A stretch of 42,142 nt of DNA from Vibrio xiamenensis (GCF_900100015.1 NZ_FNDD01000040.1:1-42142); one strand, 5' to 3'. Shown: positions 24,385 to 34,047, counted from the stretch's first letter. Notes: generated from the letters alone by a model not told the origin. A program made the numbers and translations.

Positions 24385-25728
24385 ATGACTCAACAAAACC
24401 AGCGTCCAAATGCCATGCGTCACTCCACTCGGCTTGACTTGGTGCCGCTTAAAACCGCCTACAAAGACGTGGGTGACACGCCAAGTTATGAACGTCGTTT
24501 CCATGTGATGGCGAAGCCTGGTGGCGCAAAATGTAATATCGACTGTCAATATTGCTTTTATTTGCACAAGGAAGATCTGCTGCACCAACCTAAGCAGCCA
24601 CAAATGGACGATGAAACCCTTGAGGCGTTCATCAAGAGTTATATTGAGAGTCAAGATGGCGATGAGATCGTCTTCTCTTGGCAAGGTGGTGAGCCAACCT
24701 TACTTGGCATCGATTACTATCGAAAAGTTGTTGAACTGCAAAAGAAATATCAGCCAGATGGGGTGCGAATCGAAAACGATCTGCAAACCAACGGCATTCT
24801 GCTCAATGACGAATGGTGTCAATTTCTAGCCGAGAACCACTTTTTGGTCGGCTTGTCGATTGATGGCCCAGCCGAGATGCACGATCGTTATCGCGTCACT
24901 CGTAGCGGCAAGCCAACCTTTCACTTAGTGATGCGCGCGGTTGAGAAACTCAAACACTACCAAGTGCCGTTTAATGCTTTGGTGGTGGTTAATCGCCATA
25001 ACGTTAAACAGCCATTGGAGCTGTATCGTTTTTTAACTCAAGAGCTTGGTGTTACTTACATTCAATTCAATCCCTGTGTTGAAGCCAACGATTTTAAAAC
25101 CACAGCGCCGCAGTTCTGGCATGAAAGCATGATTCCTGTGGTCGGCAGCGAACTGGCGAAACCCGGTCATCCGATGTCGGTGGTCACCGATTGGTCTGTG
25201 GACGCCGACGATTGGGGTGAGTTCCTTAAAGCGGTGTTCGAAGAGTGGGTGAATAACGATCTTGGCCGCGTGCTGGTCAATTTGTTTGAAACTGCGGTGG
25301 CGCAAGTGATGGGCAAACCGGCTCAGCTGTGCATTACCGCTGAGTTTTGTGGCAAAGGCTTGGCAATTGAACACAATGGCGACGTATTTAGCTGCGACCA
25401 CTACGTGTATCCCGAATACAAACTCGCCAATGTCAAAGACAAACCGCTTAATGAGATGGCGTTTTCGATTCGCCAGCAAGCCTTTGGGATGGGCAAACAC
25501 GACTCGCTGCCAAAGTATTGCCAAGAGTGTCCTTACCTCAATTTGTGCTGGGGCGAATGCCCGAAAAACCGCTTAATCAAGACCCCTGATGGCGAAGAAG
25601 GGCTCAACTATTTGTGTCCGGGCATCAAAGCGTTCTTTGATTACGCGCTGCCAATGCTGACTGGATTGTCAGTACTACTAAAGCGCCAAGAGGCAAGCTC
25701 TAGTCAAGAACTTCAAATTCCACGTTAA
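24385..25728 (+). CDS. Anaerobic sulfatase-maturating enzyme (radical SAM/SPASM)
   Basis: 447 residues, cytoplasmic. It converts the active-site Ser (or Cys) of the sulfatase to C-alpha-formylglycine before export, using S-adenosylmethionine and three [4Fe-4S] clusters. The radical SAM motif C50-x3-C54-x2-C57 (AKCNIDCQYCFYLHKE) is intact. The barrel motifs FSWQGGEPTLLG and LQTNGILL follow. The C-terminal SPASM ligands appear in LCITAEFCGKG, FSCDHYVYPEYKLAN and YCQECPYLNLCWGECPKNR. GGAG five bases upstream supports the start. The gene matches the Ser-type sulfatase immediately upstream and is followed 27 bases later by moxR. The symbol is left blank because names differ (aslB, atsB, chuR). Confidence 0.94.
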   Translation: MTQQNQRPNAMRHSTRLDLVPLKTAYKDVGDTPSYERRFHVMAKPGGAKCNIDCQYCFYLHKEDLLHQPKQPQMDDETLEAFIKSYIESQDGDEIVFSWQGGEPTLLGIDYYRKVVELQKKYQPDGVRIENDLQTNGILLNDEWCQFLAENHFLVGLSIDGPAEMHDRYRVTRSGKPTFHLVMRAVEKLKHYQVPFNALVVVNRHNVKQPLELYRFLTQELGVTYIQFNPCVEANDFKTTAPQFWHESMIPVVGSELAKPGHPMSVVTDWSVDADDWGEFLKAVFEEWVNNDLGRVLVNLFETAVAQVMGKPAQLCITAEFCGKGLAIEHNGDVFSCDHYVYPEYKLANVKDKPLNEMAFSIRQQAFGMGKHDSLPKYCQECPYLNLCWGECPKNRLIKTPDGEEGLNYLCPGIKAFFDYALPMLTGLSVLLKRQEASSSQELQIPR

Positions 25729-25755
25729 CTTTGCTGCGATAAATGAAGGATGGTC

Positions 25756-26757
25756 ATGGAAAAAAACATGCTGAAGAATGAAGCGCAAAACGCGATTGCC
25801 CAGTTGATTAGCCAAGTCGAACAATCGGTAATTGGTCAAAGCCATGTGGTGCGCGCGTTAGTGATAGGTCTTTTGACGAACGGTCATGTGCTACTTGAAG
25901 GTTTGCCGGGCACCGCCAAAACTCGCTCGGTAAAAACCTTGGCAAAAGTGCTGAATGTCGAATTTGGCCGTATTCAGTTTACGCCGGATTTGCTGCCTTC
26001 TGATGTCACCGGCACCGAAGTGTATCAAGACCTCGATGGTAAACCGCAGCTGCATTTTCAACCCGGACCTGTATTTAACAACATTGTCTTGGCGGATGAA
26101 GTTAACCGCGCCCCAGCCAAGGTGCAAGCTGCGCTACTTGAAGCGATGGGCGAGGGCACGATTACGGTAGGCGATCATACTCACACCTTACCGGAGCTAT
26201 TTATGGTTCTCGCGACCCAAAACCCGGTAGAGCAAGAAGGCACGTATCCATTACCGGAAGCGCAAATGGACCGCTTTATGGTCAAAGTGGATGTGGATTA
26301 TCCGCAAGATGATGCCGAACTCGATATCATTCGCCTGGTGCGCAGTGAAGAAACGCCAAGCCAAGTGGAAGCCGGGCACAGTGAAAAAGTCGTCATCGAC
26401 GCTAAGCACATTTTGACCGCGCGGCGCGACATTAGCGCAGTGCATGTTTCGGATTTGGTTGAGCGCTACATCGTCGGTTTAGTGATGGCAACGCGTGACC
26501 CGATTCGTTATCCAGAGTCGAAACTGAGCCGCTGGCTTGAAGTTGGCGCCAGTCCGCGCGCCTCGATTGCGCTGGATAAATGTGCTCGTGCTAATGCTTG
26601 GATTGATGGTCGCGACCATGTTGAACCCGATGATGTGCGCGCCATGTTGCCACTGGTAATTGGTCACCGATTAACCCTGTCTTATGACGCGCTGGCGGAT
26701 GGCGTGACGCGTCGCGATGTGGTCAATGAGCTGCTTGATTTTGTGAATGTCGGTTAG
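25756..26757 (+). CDS. MoxR-family AAA+ ATPase
   Basis: 333 residues from the ATG at 25756 (GAAGGA just upstream; the ATG two codons earlier overlaps that site). A cytosolic AAA+ chaperone with Walker A GLPGTAKTRSVK, Walker B IVLADEVNRAPAKVQAALLEAM, sensor 1 ATQNPVEQEGTYPLPEAQMDRF and a C-terminal lid helical domain. MoxR proteins act with VWA-domain partners to assemble or activate protein complexes. Here it heads a six-gene cluster (DUF58, DUF4381, two VWA proteins, BatD) and lies directly behind the sulfatase maturase. Confidence 0.94.
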   Translation: MEKNMLKNEAQNAIAQLISQVEQSVIGQSHVVRALVIGLLTNGHVLLEGLPGTAKTRSVKTLAKVLNVEFGRIQFTPDLLPSDVTGTEVYQDLDGKPQLHFQPGPVFNNIVLADEVNRAPAKVQAALLEAMGEGTITVGDHTHTLPELFMVLATQNPVEQEGTYPLPEAQMDRFMVKVDVDYPQDDAELDIIRLVRSEETPSQVEAGHSEKVVIDAKHILTARRDISAVHVSDLVERYIVGLVMATRDPIRYPESKLSRWLEVGASPRASIALDKCARANAWIDGRDHVEPDDVRAMLPLVIGHRLTLSYDALADGVTRRDVVNELLDFVNVG

Positions 26758-26770
26758 CGAAGGAACGCGT

Positions 26771-27712
26771 ATGGCTGACAAAGCGTTAATAAGCGACCCC
26801 CGTATTTATGCTCAATATGCCAGTTTGGTAAGGCTGCAAGCCTATGCTGGCCAGTTTTCGTTTTTACCGAGTTTAAAAGCCAAGAACGCGTTTTCTGGTC
26901 GCCACCAATCAATGCTGCGTGGGCGCGGGCTTAACTTTGAAGAGCTGCGCCATTATCAAACCGGCGATGATATTCGCACTTTAGACTGGAAAGTGACCAT
27001 GCGCACCGGCAAGCCGCATGTGCGCTGCTATACCGAAGAGAAAGACCGCAACATCGTGGTGTGCGTGGATCAGCGAAGTAACATGTTTTTCTCCTCCGTT
27101 GAGATGATGAAGTCGGTGGTGGCGGCTGAAGTTGCGGCGCTATCGGCGTGGCAAGTGCTCAAAGAGGGTGATCGCATCGGCCTGTTAGTGATGGAAGATC
27201 AATCGCTTCAGTGGCTAAAACCGACCCGTTCGCAAAACGCGCTGCTCAGTTATCTCAAGCAGCTTAGTCAAGCCAATCAACGCCTTAATGTGAGCAGTCA
27301 AAGCGCGGCGCACCAAAGTTTGACCAACCTAGTTCAGCATCTAGCGCGCATGCGCCTTCGCGCCTCAACGATTGTGATTTTAAGCGATTGGCTTGATGCC
27401 GATGCGCAGACTTTTGACCATCTCAAACATCTTCAGCAGCACAACGATGTGCTGAGTGTGATGGTGACCGACCCACTTGAGTCGAACTTACCCAAAAATC
27501 AGCACAGTTGGGTGCTTGGCGATGGTGAATATCAACTGAATTTATCCAGCGCGCCTGACTTTGAACGTGCCAATCAAGAGCTCCAAACTCAGCTTGAACA
27601 AAAGCGCGCTTGGCTGCGTGAGTTGATGATTGTTAAGCGCTTACCCTATGTCGAGCTTAATACCTCTGGCGATCACTTAAGCGCGTTTCGCCGCGCCATC
27701 GGAGGGGCTTAG
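26771..27712 (+). CDS. DUF58 protein of the MoxR/Bat cluster
   Basis: 313 residues from the ATG at 26771, which has GAAGGA seven bases upstream; an in-frame ATG 24 bases earlier would overlap moxR. The DUF58 core is clear: RGRGLNFEELRHYQTGDDIRTLDWKVTMRTGKPHVRCYTEEKDR (around residues 50-95). A VWA-like half follows, with VVCVDQRSNM in the place of a MIDAS DxSxS (the second Ser is Asn-Met here). No membrane segment is obvious. It is always found with MoxR and is thought to be a MoxR adaptor; its biochemical role is not established. Confidence 0.92.
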   Translation: MADKALISDPRIYAQYASLVRLQAYAGQFSFLPSLKAKNAFSGRHQSMLRGRGLNFEELRHYQTGDDIRTLDWKVTMRTGKPHVRCYTEEKDRNIVVCVDQRSNMFFSSVEMMKSVVAAEVAALSAWQVLKEGDRIGLLVMEDQSLQWLKPTRSQNALLSYLKQLSQANQRLNVSSQSAAHQSLTNLVQHLARMRLRASTIVILSDWLDADAQTFDHLKHLQQHNDVLSVMVTDPLESNLPKNQHSWVLGDGEYQLNLSSAPDFERANQELQTQLEQKRAWLRELMIVKRLPYVELNTSGDHLSAFRRAIGGA

Positions 27713-27714
27713 TG

Positions 27715-28224
27715 ATGGTCAAACATCTCACTCCAAGCAGTTATACGCTGCGTAATTTGCACGAAGTGCCGCCACCTAACGCCGTGGATTGGTGGCCGCA
27801 GACACTGGGTTGGCACATACTGTTTGCCCTGATTGGCGCTACGCTTTTATTGGTTTTACTCCATTATCTGCGCCGCTGGTGGCACAACCGTTACCGCCGA
27901 GAAGCTTTGGCTGCGCTGCAAAAAATTCGTATCGATGACCCCAAATGCGCCGATAAGGTTTACCAACTGCACAAAATGGTGCTGACGTATCTCGATGCGG
28001 CAAACGGCAAACAGTATGGCGCAGCATTTTTGCAGACGCTCAATCGCTATGAGCGGGGCGCGACCTTTGATCATGATGATGCGCTGGGCAAAGCGTGGCT
28101 TGAAAGCTTGGTCAATCCGAAAAATCCGCTCAGTCAAGATGAAACCAAAGCGCTGATTGTCCGCGCCAAGCACTGGCTGCGTTATCACCACAACCCAAAG
28201 GAGCGCGTATGTTTCAAGAACTAG
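27715..28224 (+). CDS. DUF4381 membrane protein of the Bat cluster
   Basis: 169 residues from the ATG at 27715; a GTG one codon earlier is possible, and GGAGGGG lies seven bases before the ATG. A short N-terminal segment with EVPPP precedes a single membrane helix (about residues 23-45, TLGWHILFALIGATLLLVLLHYL). A basic stretch RRWWHNRYRREALAAL and a helical cytoplasmic domain follow. This layout is typical of DUF4381, which occurs between DUF58 and BatA genes. It overlaps the next gene by 16 bases. Confidence 0.85.
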   Translation: MVKHLTPSSYTLRNLHEVPPPNAVDWWPQTLGWHILFALIGATLLLVLLHYLRRWWHNRYRREALAALQKIRIDDPKCADKVYQLHKMVLTYLDAANGKQYGAAFLQTLNRYERGATFDHDDALGKAWLESLVNPKNPLSQDETKALIVRAKHWLRYHHNPKERVCFKN

Positions 28225-29258
28225 AACTTGCGCATCCTTGGTGGCTTTTGTTGTTGCCAGTGCCGCTATTGGTGTATTGGCTGGCTCCGGCTTATCAAAC
28301 CATTCAGCCTGCGCTGAAAGTGCCCTTTTTTCAAACCCTTGCTAAAGCGCTCAACCAACAGCCAAGTAAAGGCGCGCACCAGTTGCATGCGCGCGGTTGG
28401 CAAACCTCGATCCGTTTTATCGCCTGGGCATGCATCGTTGTAGCGTTGGCAAAACCACAAGTACTTGGGCCGCCGCAAGTGCGCGAAGAATTTGGCCGCG
28501 ATGTGATGGTCGTGGTCGATTTATCCGGCTCAATGGCCGAGCCGGACTTTGTCGGCGTTGATGGAAAAAAAATCACTAGGCTCGCTGCGGTCAAACAAGT
28601 GCTGGCCGATTTTGCACAGCATCGCGATGGCGATAGGCTCGGGCTGATTTTGTTTGGCGATGCGGCGTTTGTACAAACGCCGTTTACCGCTGACCGCAGT
28701 GCGTGGCTCACTTTGCTCAATCAAACCGATGTGGCGATGGCGGGGCAAAGTACCCATCTTGGCGATGCGATAGGTCTTGCGATTAAAGTGTTTGACCGCG
28801 AATCACGTCTTAGCCAAACCGACAGCGCGCCGAAACAAAAAGTGGCGATTGTACTCACCGATGGTAACGATAACGGCAGCTTTGTTGAGCCGCTCGATGC
28901 CGCTAAAGTTGCCAAAGCCAAAGGCGTGCGCATTCACATGATTGCGATGGGCAACCCGCAGACTGTGGGTGAGCAAGCCCTTGATATGAACACCATTAAC
29001 CAAGTGGCGAAACAATCGGGCGGACAGGCGTTTTCCGCGCTTAATCGTGATGAGCTGGTTGCGGCTTATGATGCCATTAACCAGCTTGAGCCCAAACTTT
29101 ATCAGAGCACCAATTATCGACGCAAAATCTCGCTGCACCATTACTTGATAATGTTTGTGGTGGCGCTGCATTTGCTGGCTTTTGCGCTGGCGACCTTCAC
29201 CAAAACGCGCTCGCCGCTTGAGCGTGAGGCAAAGCAACAAGGAGAGCAGGGTGTTTGA
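28209..29258 (+). CDS. VWA-domain membrane protein (BatA-like)
   Basis: 349 residues. AAGGAG precedes the ATG. Two N-terminal membrane segments (about 10-28 and 58-80) flank a basic region. The VWA domain (about 95-300) holds an intact MIDAS: DLSGS (DxSxS), the Thr in GQSTHLGDAIG and the Asp in VLTDGNDNGS. A last membrane helix lies near residues 312-332 (HHYLIMFVVALHLLAFALATF). Such proteins expose the VWA domain on one face of the inner membrane and bind metal-dependent partners; with MoxR they form Bat complexes. It overlaps the next gene by 8 bases. Confidence 0.92.
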   Translation: MFQELELAHPWWLLLLPVPLLVYWLAPAYQTIQPALKVPFFQTLAKALNQQPSKGAHQLHARGWQTSIRFIAWACIVVALAKPQVLGPPQVREEFGRDVMVVVDLSGSMAEPDFVGVDGKKITRLAAVKQVLADFAQHRDGDRLGLILFGDAAFVQTPFTADRSAWLTLLNQTDVAMAGQSTHLGDAIGLAIKVFDRESRLSQTDSAPKQKVAIVLTDGNDNGSFVEPLDAAKVAKAKGVRIHMIAMGNPQTVGEQALDMNTINQVAKQSGGQAFSALNRDELVAAYDAINQLEPKLYQSTNYRRKISLHHYLIMFVVALHLLAFALATFTKTRSPLEREAKQQGEQGV

Positions 29259-30939
29259 TAGTGGCGCGTGGCAGCTGTTTTTCAGCCAATTTCATTTTTT
29301 ACGTCCTTGGTGGCTCTTGGCATTTATTCCACTGGCGGTGATTTTCTATTTGCGTTGGCAGCAAGAGACCAAGTTGCAACTGGCGCAAAATCTTCCGGAC
29401 CATCTGCGCAAAGCGTTAACGGTCGGTGAACAAGGCTGGAGTAAATTACTGCCGTTAAAACTGCTGACGATCATCATCAGTTTGGGCGTGCTGGTTTGCG
29501 CAGGGCCCAGTTGGCAGCGCGAAGCATCACCGTTTGGCGAAGATAAAGCGCCACTGGTGATCGTGCTGGATACCAGTGAGTCGATGCTGCAAACCGACTT
29601 AGCGCCAAGTCGCTTAGAGCGCGCCAAACAAAAGATTACCGATTTAGTCAATCTTCGCGATGGTGGACGCACTGCCTTGGTGGTGTATGCGGGCAGCGCC
29701 CATGTTGCCATGCCACTGACCAAAGACAAGCAAGTGTATCTGCCGTTTCTTAGCGCGATTGATCCAGATGTGATGCCGGTTAAAGGCAAACGTCCAGAGC
29801 AGGTGTTACCACTTCTTGAACCGCTGATTGAGAGCCAATCTGGCGCCAGTATTTTGCTGCTAACCGATGGCATGCCGCCGAACAGCATCGCTGCTTATCA
29901 CGACTATTTTGCGGAGCACGATTATCAGCTGGTGATTTATGCGCTGGGTAATGTGGAGCGCAGCGCAGCCCAACCTTTGGATATGGCTTCATTAAATCAA
30001 CTCGGCAGCGAGACAAATGGTCATGTGCTGCAAGTCTCGGTGGACGACAGCGATGTCAAAGCCATAAATCGTGCGATTGAACGCCATATGCAGCTTAGCG
30101 GCGAATCCGCCATGCCATGGGAAGATGGCGGTTATTATCTGCTGCTGCCCATCGCTTTCATTATGTTGCTGTGGTTTCGTAAAGGTTGGTTGGTGCAGTG
30201 GTGTTTGGTCGCATGTGTGTTGGCAGGCGCCGCGCCTTTGCAAGTTCTGGCCGAGCCAGTGCGTGCGAGTGCGCAAAGCGAAGCGGTTGAACAAGTGGCG
30301 ACGATTTCAACCACCGACAAGCTCAAACAGTGGTGGATGGACTTATGGTTCACGCCCGATCAACAAGGTCAGCGGCTGTTTAATCAAAAACAGTATCTGC
30401 AGGCCGGACAGCATTATCAAGATTCGCTGCGCCGCGGCATTGCTTATTACTATGCCAGCGAATTTAAACTCGCCCATGCGGCGTTTTTACAAGATGGTAC
30501 GCCGACGGGATTATATTATGCGGCCAACGCTCTAGCGCGTCAGCGCGAATACGTTGCTGCGCGTAATGTGCTGCAAGATTTGGCTGATCATCCTAATTTG
30601 AGCGCCAAGCTTAGCGCTGATGTGACTCATAACCTTAACGTGCTTCAAGGCTTAATTGATGAAGTCAATCAGCAAAGTCTTGATCAGCAAGGTGGGCTTG
30701 AGCAAGAAACCTCCATCGAGTTGGATGAAAATCAACCGCAAACCGGTGATGGTGCCGAGGAGCAAACCAGCCAAGAAAATATGCAAAAACAGCAGCTAAG
30801 CGCCGAACAGATTCTTGGTGATAAGGCGCTAGCCGACAAATGGCTGAAGCGGGTTGAAGCCAATCCAAAACAATTTTTGCAGGCTAAGTTTCAACTTCAA
30901 CTACTCGATCAAGAGCAAGTTCATTCGGAGGCCCAATAA
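29251..30939 (+). CDS. VWA and TPR membrane protein (BatB/BatC-like fusion)
   Basis: The start is taken as GTG at 29251 because AAGGAG lies just upstream and the preceding codons are a shadow of the upstream gene. 562 residues. Membrane segments near 19-36 and 66-86 precede the VWA domain (about 95-290) with MIDAS DTSESM and the later LLLTDGMPP. Two more membrane helices (about 305-345) follow, then a C-terminal TPR-like part (QRLFNQKQYLQAGQHYQDSLRRGIAYYYASEFKLAHAAFL) and an acidic, Gln-rich tail. This is the BatB architecture with the TPRs of BatC fused on. Its stop overlaps the BatD start. Confidence 0.92.
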   Translation: MFDSGAWQLFFSQFHFLRPWWLLAFIPLAVIFYLRWQQETKLQLAQNLPDHLRKALTVGEQGWSKLLPLKLLTIIISLGVLVCAGPSWQREASPFGEDKAPLVIVLDTSESMLQTDLAPSRLERAKQKITDLVNLRDGGRTALVVYAGSAHVAMPLTKDKQVYLPFLSAIDPDVMPVKGKRPEQVLPLLEPLIESQSGASILLLTDGMPPNSIAAYHDYFAEHDYQLVIYALGNVERSAAQPLDMASLNQLGSETNGHVLQVSVDDSDVKAINRAIERHMQLSGESAMPWEDGGYYLLLPIAFIMLLWFRKGWLVQWCLVACVLAGAAPLQVLAEPVRASAQSEAVEQVATISTTDKLKQWWMDLWFTPDQQGQRLFNQKQYLQAGQHYQDSLRRGIAYYYASEFKLAHAAFLQDGTPTGLYYAANALARQREYVAARNVLQDLADHPNLSAKLSADVTHNLNVLQGLIDEVNQQSLDQQGGLEQETSIELDENQPQTGDGAEEQTSQENMQKQQLSAEQILGDKALADKWLKRVEANPKQFLQAKFQLQLLDQEQVHSEAQ

Positions 30940-32228
30940 TGTTGCGCTGTATGCTAGTGGTTGTGCTGATGCTTGGTGGCCTGGCCGCGCCTTGCTTGGC
31001 ACAGAGCGATCAAGTCGTGGTGCGCGCCTGGATTGGCGATGAGCAAGACCCAAATAAAGTCTACAGCGTTAATCAGCAGGTTATGCTGTATGTCGATGTT
31101 GCGACTACGCGCTGGTTTACTGGCGGTACTCAGCTTAGCCATGTTGATGTGCCCAACCTGATTGCCAAGCAGCGCTCGACATTGGCGACCAATTCCACGC
31201 AAAACAAATCCGGGCAGACTTGGTCGCATCAGCGCTGGGAAATCAACCTTTATCCGCAAGCCACCGGTACCTTTGATATTCCACCTATCGCCGTTAAGGT
31301 TAAAGTGTCACTCGCAAACGGCAGTAATGCAGAGAAAACAATATACACGGCGCCGGTGAGTTTTCGTGCTCAGTTGCCTAGTGGCGCGCTGCCGAGCACA
31401 GACGCTACTGATAGCCAAGGCAGCGCCAATACTTGGCTCGCCGCGCCAAGCGTCAGCGCAGAGCAAGATTTTCAAACCTCTAGCGAAGCGCTGCATGTTG
31501 GCGACAGCGTGACGCGCACAGTGACGGTTGAAGCGCAAGATTCGTTGTCGATTTTAATTCCGACCCTGCTAACCCGCACCGAACATCAAGACCGCTACCA
31601 AAGTTACACTGCACCGCCAGTGCTCAGTGACAGTCAAAATCGCGGTGACTATTTGTCTAAGCGTGTTGAGCAAGTGACCTATGTGCTGCAGCGTGGTGGT
31701 GATGTAACCTTGCCCGACCTTAAGTTGACTTGGTGGAACACTAAGACACAAACGCTAGAACATATTACGCTGAGCGGTCAGACCTTTGCGGTTAAACACA
31801 CGTTGACATCTTGGCTGCGCGCCTATGCGCCATGGCTAATTGCGCTTGCGGCGGTACTTGCTATCGCTATCGCCGCGTTGCTGGCAATCAAACGCTATTA
31901 TCGCCATCGACCTTTGCCATTGGGTGTTCAGTTTCGCCGCGCGCTGAAAGCGCAGCAGTGGGGTAAAGCGCGCGTTATGCTTTACCAAAAAATGCGCCGT
32001 TTAACTGGAGAGACGACGCTGCGTGATTATCAAATACACAATGTATGTGATGGTGAATTGATATTGCCTGAGGATGGTAAACCCAACGCGTTTTTGGCAT
32101 TGTGGAAGCAAATTACCGCGCGTAAATCGTCATGGGGAAGCTGGCAACAGCCACTGGGGATCGAGCAAAAGCTTGGCATCAGTGAACAGCAAGCGTTTTC
32201 CAAACGTGAACCTAAAAACGGCGCCTAA
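30939..32228 (+). CDS. BatD-like exported protein
   Basis: 429 residues. A signal peptide (1-21, ending PCLAQ) is followed by an Ig-like beta-rich periplasmic region, one membrane helix near 290-315 (APWLIALAAVLAIAIAALLAIKRYY) and a cytoplasmic tail of about 110 residues. The order fits BatD, the last member of Bat operons. Its start codon overlaps the stop of the upstream gene (TAATG). A terminator directly overlaps its own stop. Bat proteins were first linked to aerotolerance, but their molecular role is unsettled. Confidence 0.87.
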   Translation: MLRCMLVVVLMLGGLAAPCLAQSDQVVVRAWIGDEQDPNKVYSVNQQVMLYVDVATTRWFTGGTQLSHVDVPNLIAKQRSTLATNSTQNKSGQTWSHQRWEINLYPQATGTFDIPPIAVKVKVSLANGSNAEKTIYTAPVSFRAQLPSGALPSTDATDSQGSANTWLAAPSVSAEQDFQTSSEALHVGDSVTRTVTVEAQDSLSILIPTLLTRTEHQDRYQSYTAPPVLSDSQNRGDYLSKRVEQVTYVLQRGGDVTLPDLKLTWWNTKTQTLEHITLSGQTFAVKHTLTSWLRAYAPWLIALAAVLAIAIAALLAIKRYYRHRPLPLGVQFRRALKAQQWGKARVMLYQKMRRLTGETTLRDYQIHNVCDGELILPEDGKPNAFLALWKQITARKSSWGSWQQPLGIEQKLGISEQQAFSKREPKNGA

Positions 32229-32239
32229 AGCGCCGTTTT
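32215..32239. terminator. Terminator at the end of the Bat operon
   Basis: AAAACGGCGC (32215-32224) and GCGCCGTTTT (32230-32239) form a 10-bp stem with a 5-base loop. The stop codon TAA (32226-32228) is inside the loop. It is symmetric enough to serve the converging chemoreceptor transcript too. Confidence 0.9.
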
Positions 32240-32277
32240 ATCCTATTTGTGAGTGCGATTGGCAATATTAGCCTAAC

Positions 32278-34047
32278 TTAATCGGTTTTAAATTCGGCGA
32301 CGGTATCGTCCATTTGTTTCGCTTGTTCTGATACGCGGTCAACTTCGCTCAGTACTTGCTGCGCCGAATGCATGTTGTCGGTTGAGATGGTGTTGAGTTC
32401 GGTAATCGAGTCGCTGACTTGATTCATCACCACGCCTTGCTCTTCAATCGCCGAGGCAATACGCTCAGAGTTGGCTTGAATACTCGACATATCTTCGATG
32501 ATCTGTTGTAAGCTCGAGTCCAACTGATGCGAGGCTTCGAGGGTTTGTTGACCTTGCTCGGTGCACTGCGCAATATCTGAAACCACCGTTTCCATCTGTT
32601 TTTGAATCGCAGTGACCACTTTGGTGATATCTTCGGTCGATTGATGAGTACGGCTGGCGAGGGCGCGCACTTCATCGGCAACCACTGCAAAGCCGCGACC
32701 TTGTTCGCCGGCGCGAGCCGCTTCAATGGCCGCATTAAGCGCGAGTAAGTTAGTTTGCTCGGCAATGCCTTGGATGATGTTGACGGCGTTGCCAATTTTA
32801 TCGACATGTTCGTTAAGTGAGGTGATCGAGTGTTGGCTCTCGCCCAAAATGGTCGACAGTTGGTCAATATTGGTCAATGTGGTTTCGACCACGCTGCGAC
32901 CTTGTTTGGCGTTATGTGATGCTTGGTGAACGCCATCCACCGCAACTGAGGTACTTTCGGAAATCTCGCCAATGGTGTACACCATTTCTTGCACTGAGGT
33001 TGCCATAGTCGAGGTGTGATCCGCCTGAACATGGAACTGCTCAATCACTTGTTGCAACTCGCTATGCATACTAGCGGTGCTGGTGGTCAAATCATTGGAT
33101 TTTGCTTGCGTAGTGCCAATCAAATGCTCAAATTTATCGAGTAAGTTATTGAAATATTGCGCAACCGCGGTGAGCTCATCTTTGCCTTTGAGCATAGCGC
33201 GTTTGCTGATGTTATTGGTGTCAGCGATTTGTTGAATGATGCTGAGCAGGCCAGAAATTTGGCCGTTGATCGAGCGGGAAATTTGGTAAATAAAGCCTAA
33301 AATCACGACCAAAATCAGTGCCAATACGCTGTTTTTAATCAAACTCAGCTGGTGCTGGGTCGTTTGCACGTGTTCATCAAGCACTTTAGCGAAGTCATCG
33401 AATTGCTGCTCAACGCGATGGGAAAGTTCGCGCGTATTGCCAAGTAGACCTTGGTTATATTCCAAACCGATTTCGACTTTTTTATCGATTAAGGCTTTAG
33501 CGCGACTTAATAGCGTCTGAGCATTCAGCCCACTTAATAATTCGGGCTTGTAGCTGCCAAGCTCAAGTGCATCGTCAAACTTATCGAGTGCGACTAAGGT
33601 TTCTGCGTTACTGCTGTCAGACTCTTCAAGCGCGCGCAGCGCCTTTTTGTAGTCGCCTGCTAGTTTATCGTCATTGCTTAAGCCGTGCTGGGTATAACCG
33701 GATACCAAAGCTTGAAAACTTTTTTGGTAGGCGAGCAGGTCGCTGTGGAGCTTATTTGTGGAAAGCAGTGCTTGATCTTTAAGCAGACTATTAAGTTGCG
33801 ATTCCAAATCCAAAAACAACTTGGTATTGTCGTTAAAGGTGTTGAGATACTTAGTATCTTTACGAAGTAGAAAATCTTTTTCGTTACGGCGAAGATTTAA
33901 AAGGCGAATTTCGAGTTTTGCTACCACAAGGTTGGCTTGGTTTAGTTTTGCCGTGGTGTTGGCAAAGTGGTTGGTGGCAAGAAAAAATCCAGCTAGGCCC
34001 AGCACGGAGACAGCGCCCAATGAATAGAGTTTGCTCCTAATATTCAT
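32278..34047 (-). CDS. Methyl-accepting chemotaxis protein with an HBM-type sensor
   Basis: 589 residues from the ATG at 34047 (GGTGA five bases upstream; the Met four codons earlier lacks a site). A first membrane helix (about 10-27) is followed by an all-helical periplasmic domain of about 210 residues carrying LEIRLLNLRRNEKDFLLR, the pattern of helical bimodular (HBM) sensors, which bind organic acids or amines in characterised receptors. Membrane helix 2 (about 240-260), a HAMP linker and a long signalling coiled coil with the hairpin tip EQTNLLALNAAIEAARAGEQGRGFAVVADEVRALA follow. No CheB/CheR pentapeptide is seen. It is a single gene, convergent with the Bat operon. Confidence 0.93.
   Translation of the reverse strand: MNIRSKLYSLGAVSVLGLAGFFLATNHFANTTAKLNQANLVVAKLEIRLLNLRRNEKDFLLRKDTKYLNTFNDNTKLFLDLESQLNSLLKDQALLSTNKLHSDLLAYQKSFQALVSGYTQHGLSNDDKLAGDYKKALRALEESDSSNAETLVALDKFDDALELGSYKPELLSGLNAQTLLSRAKALIDKKVEIGLEYNQGLLGNTRELSHRVEQQFDDFAKVLDEHVQTTQHQLSLIKNSVLALILVVILGFIYQISRSINGQISGLLSIIQQIADTNNISKRAMLKGKDELTAVAQYFNNLLDKFEHLIGTTQAKSNDLTTSTASMHSELQQVIEQFHVQADHTSTMATSVQEMVYTIGEISESTSVAVDGVHQASHNAKQGRSVVETTLTNIDQLSTILGESQHSITSLNEHVDKIGNAVNIIQGIAEQTNLLALNAAIEAARAGEQGRGFAVVADEVRALASRTHQSTEDITKVVTAIQKQMETVVSDIAQCTEQGQQTLEASHQLDSSLQQIIEDMSSIQANSERIASAIEEQGVVMNQVSDSITELNTISTDNMHSAQQVLSEVDRVSEQAKQMDDTVAEFKTD

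Noticed and set aside
29155..29250. Upstream ATG start of the BatB-like gene
   Set aside because: The first 32 residues would be a shadow of the BatA-like reading frame; the GTG at 29251 has AAGGAG and begins conserved-looking sequence.
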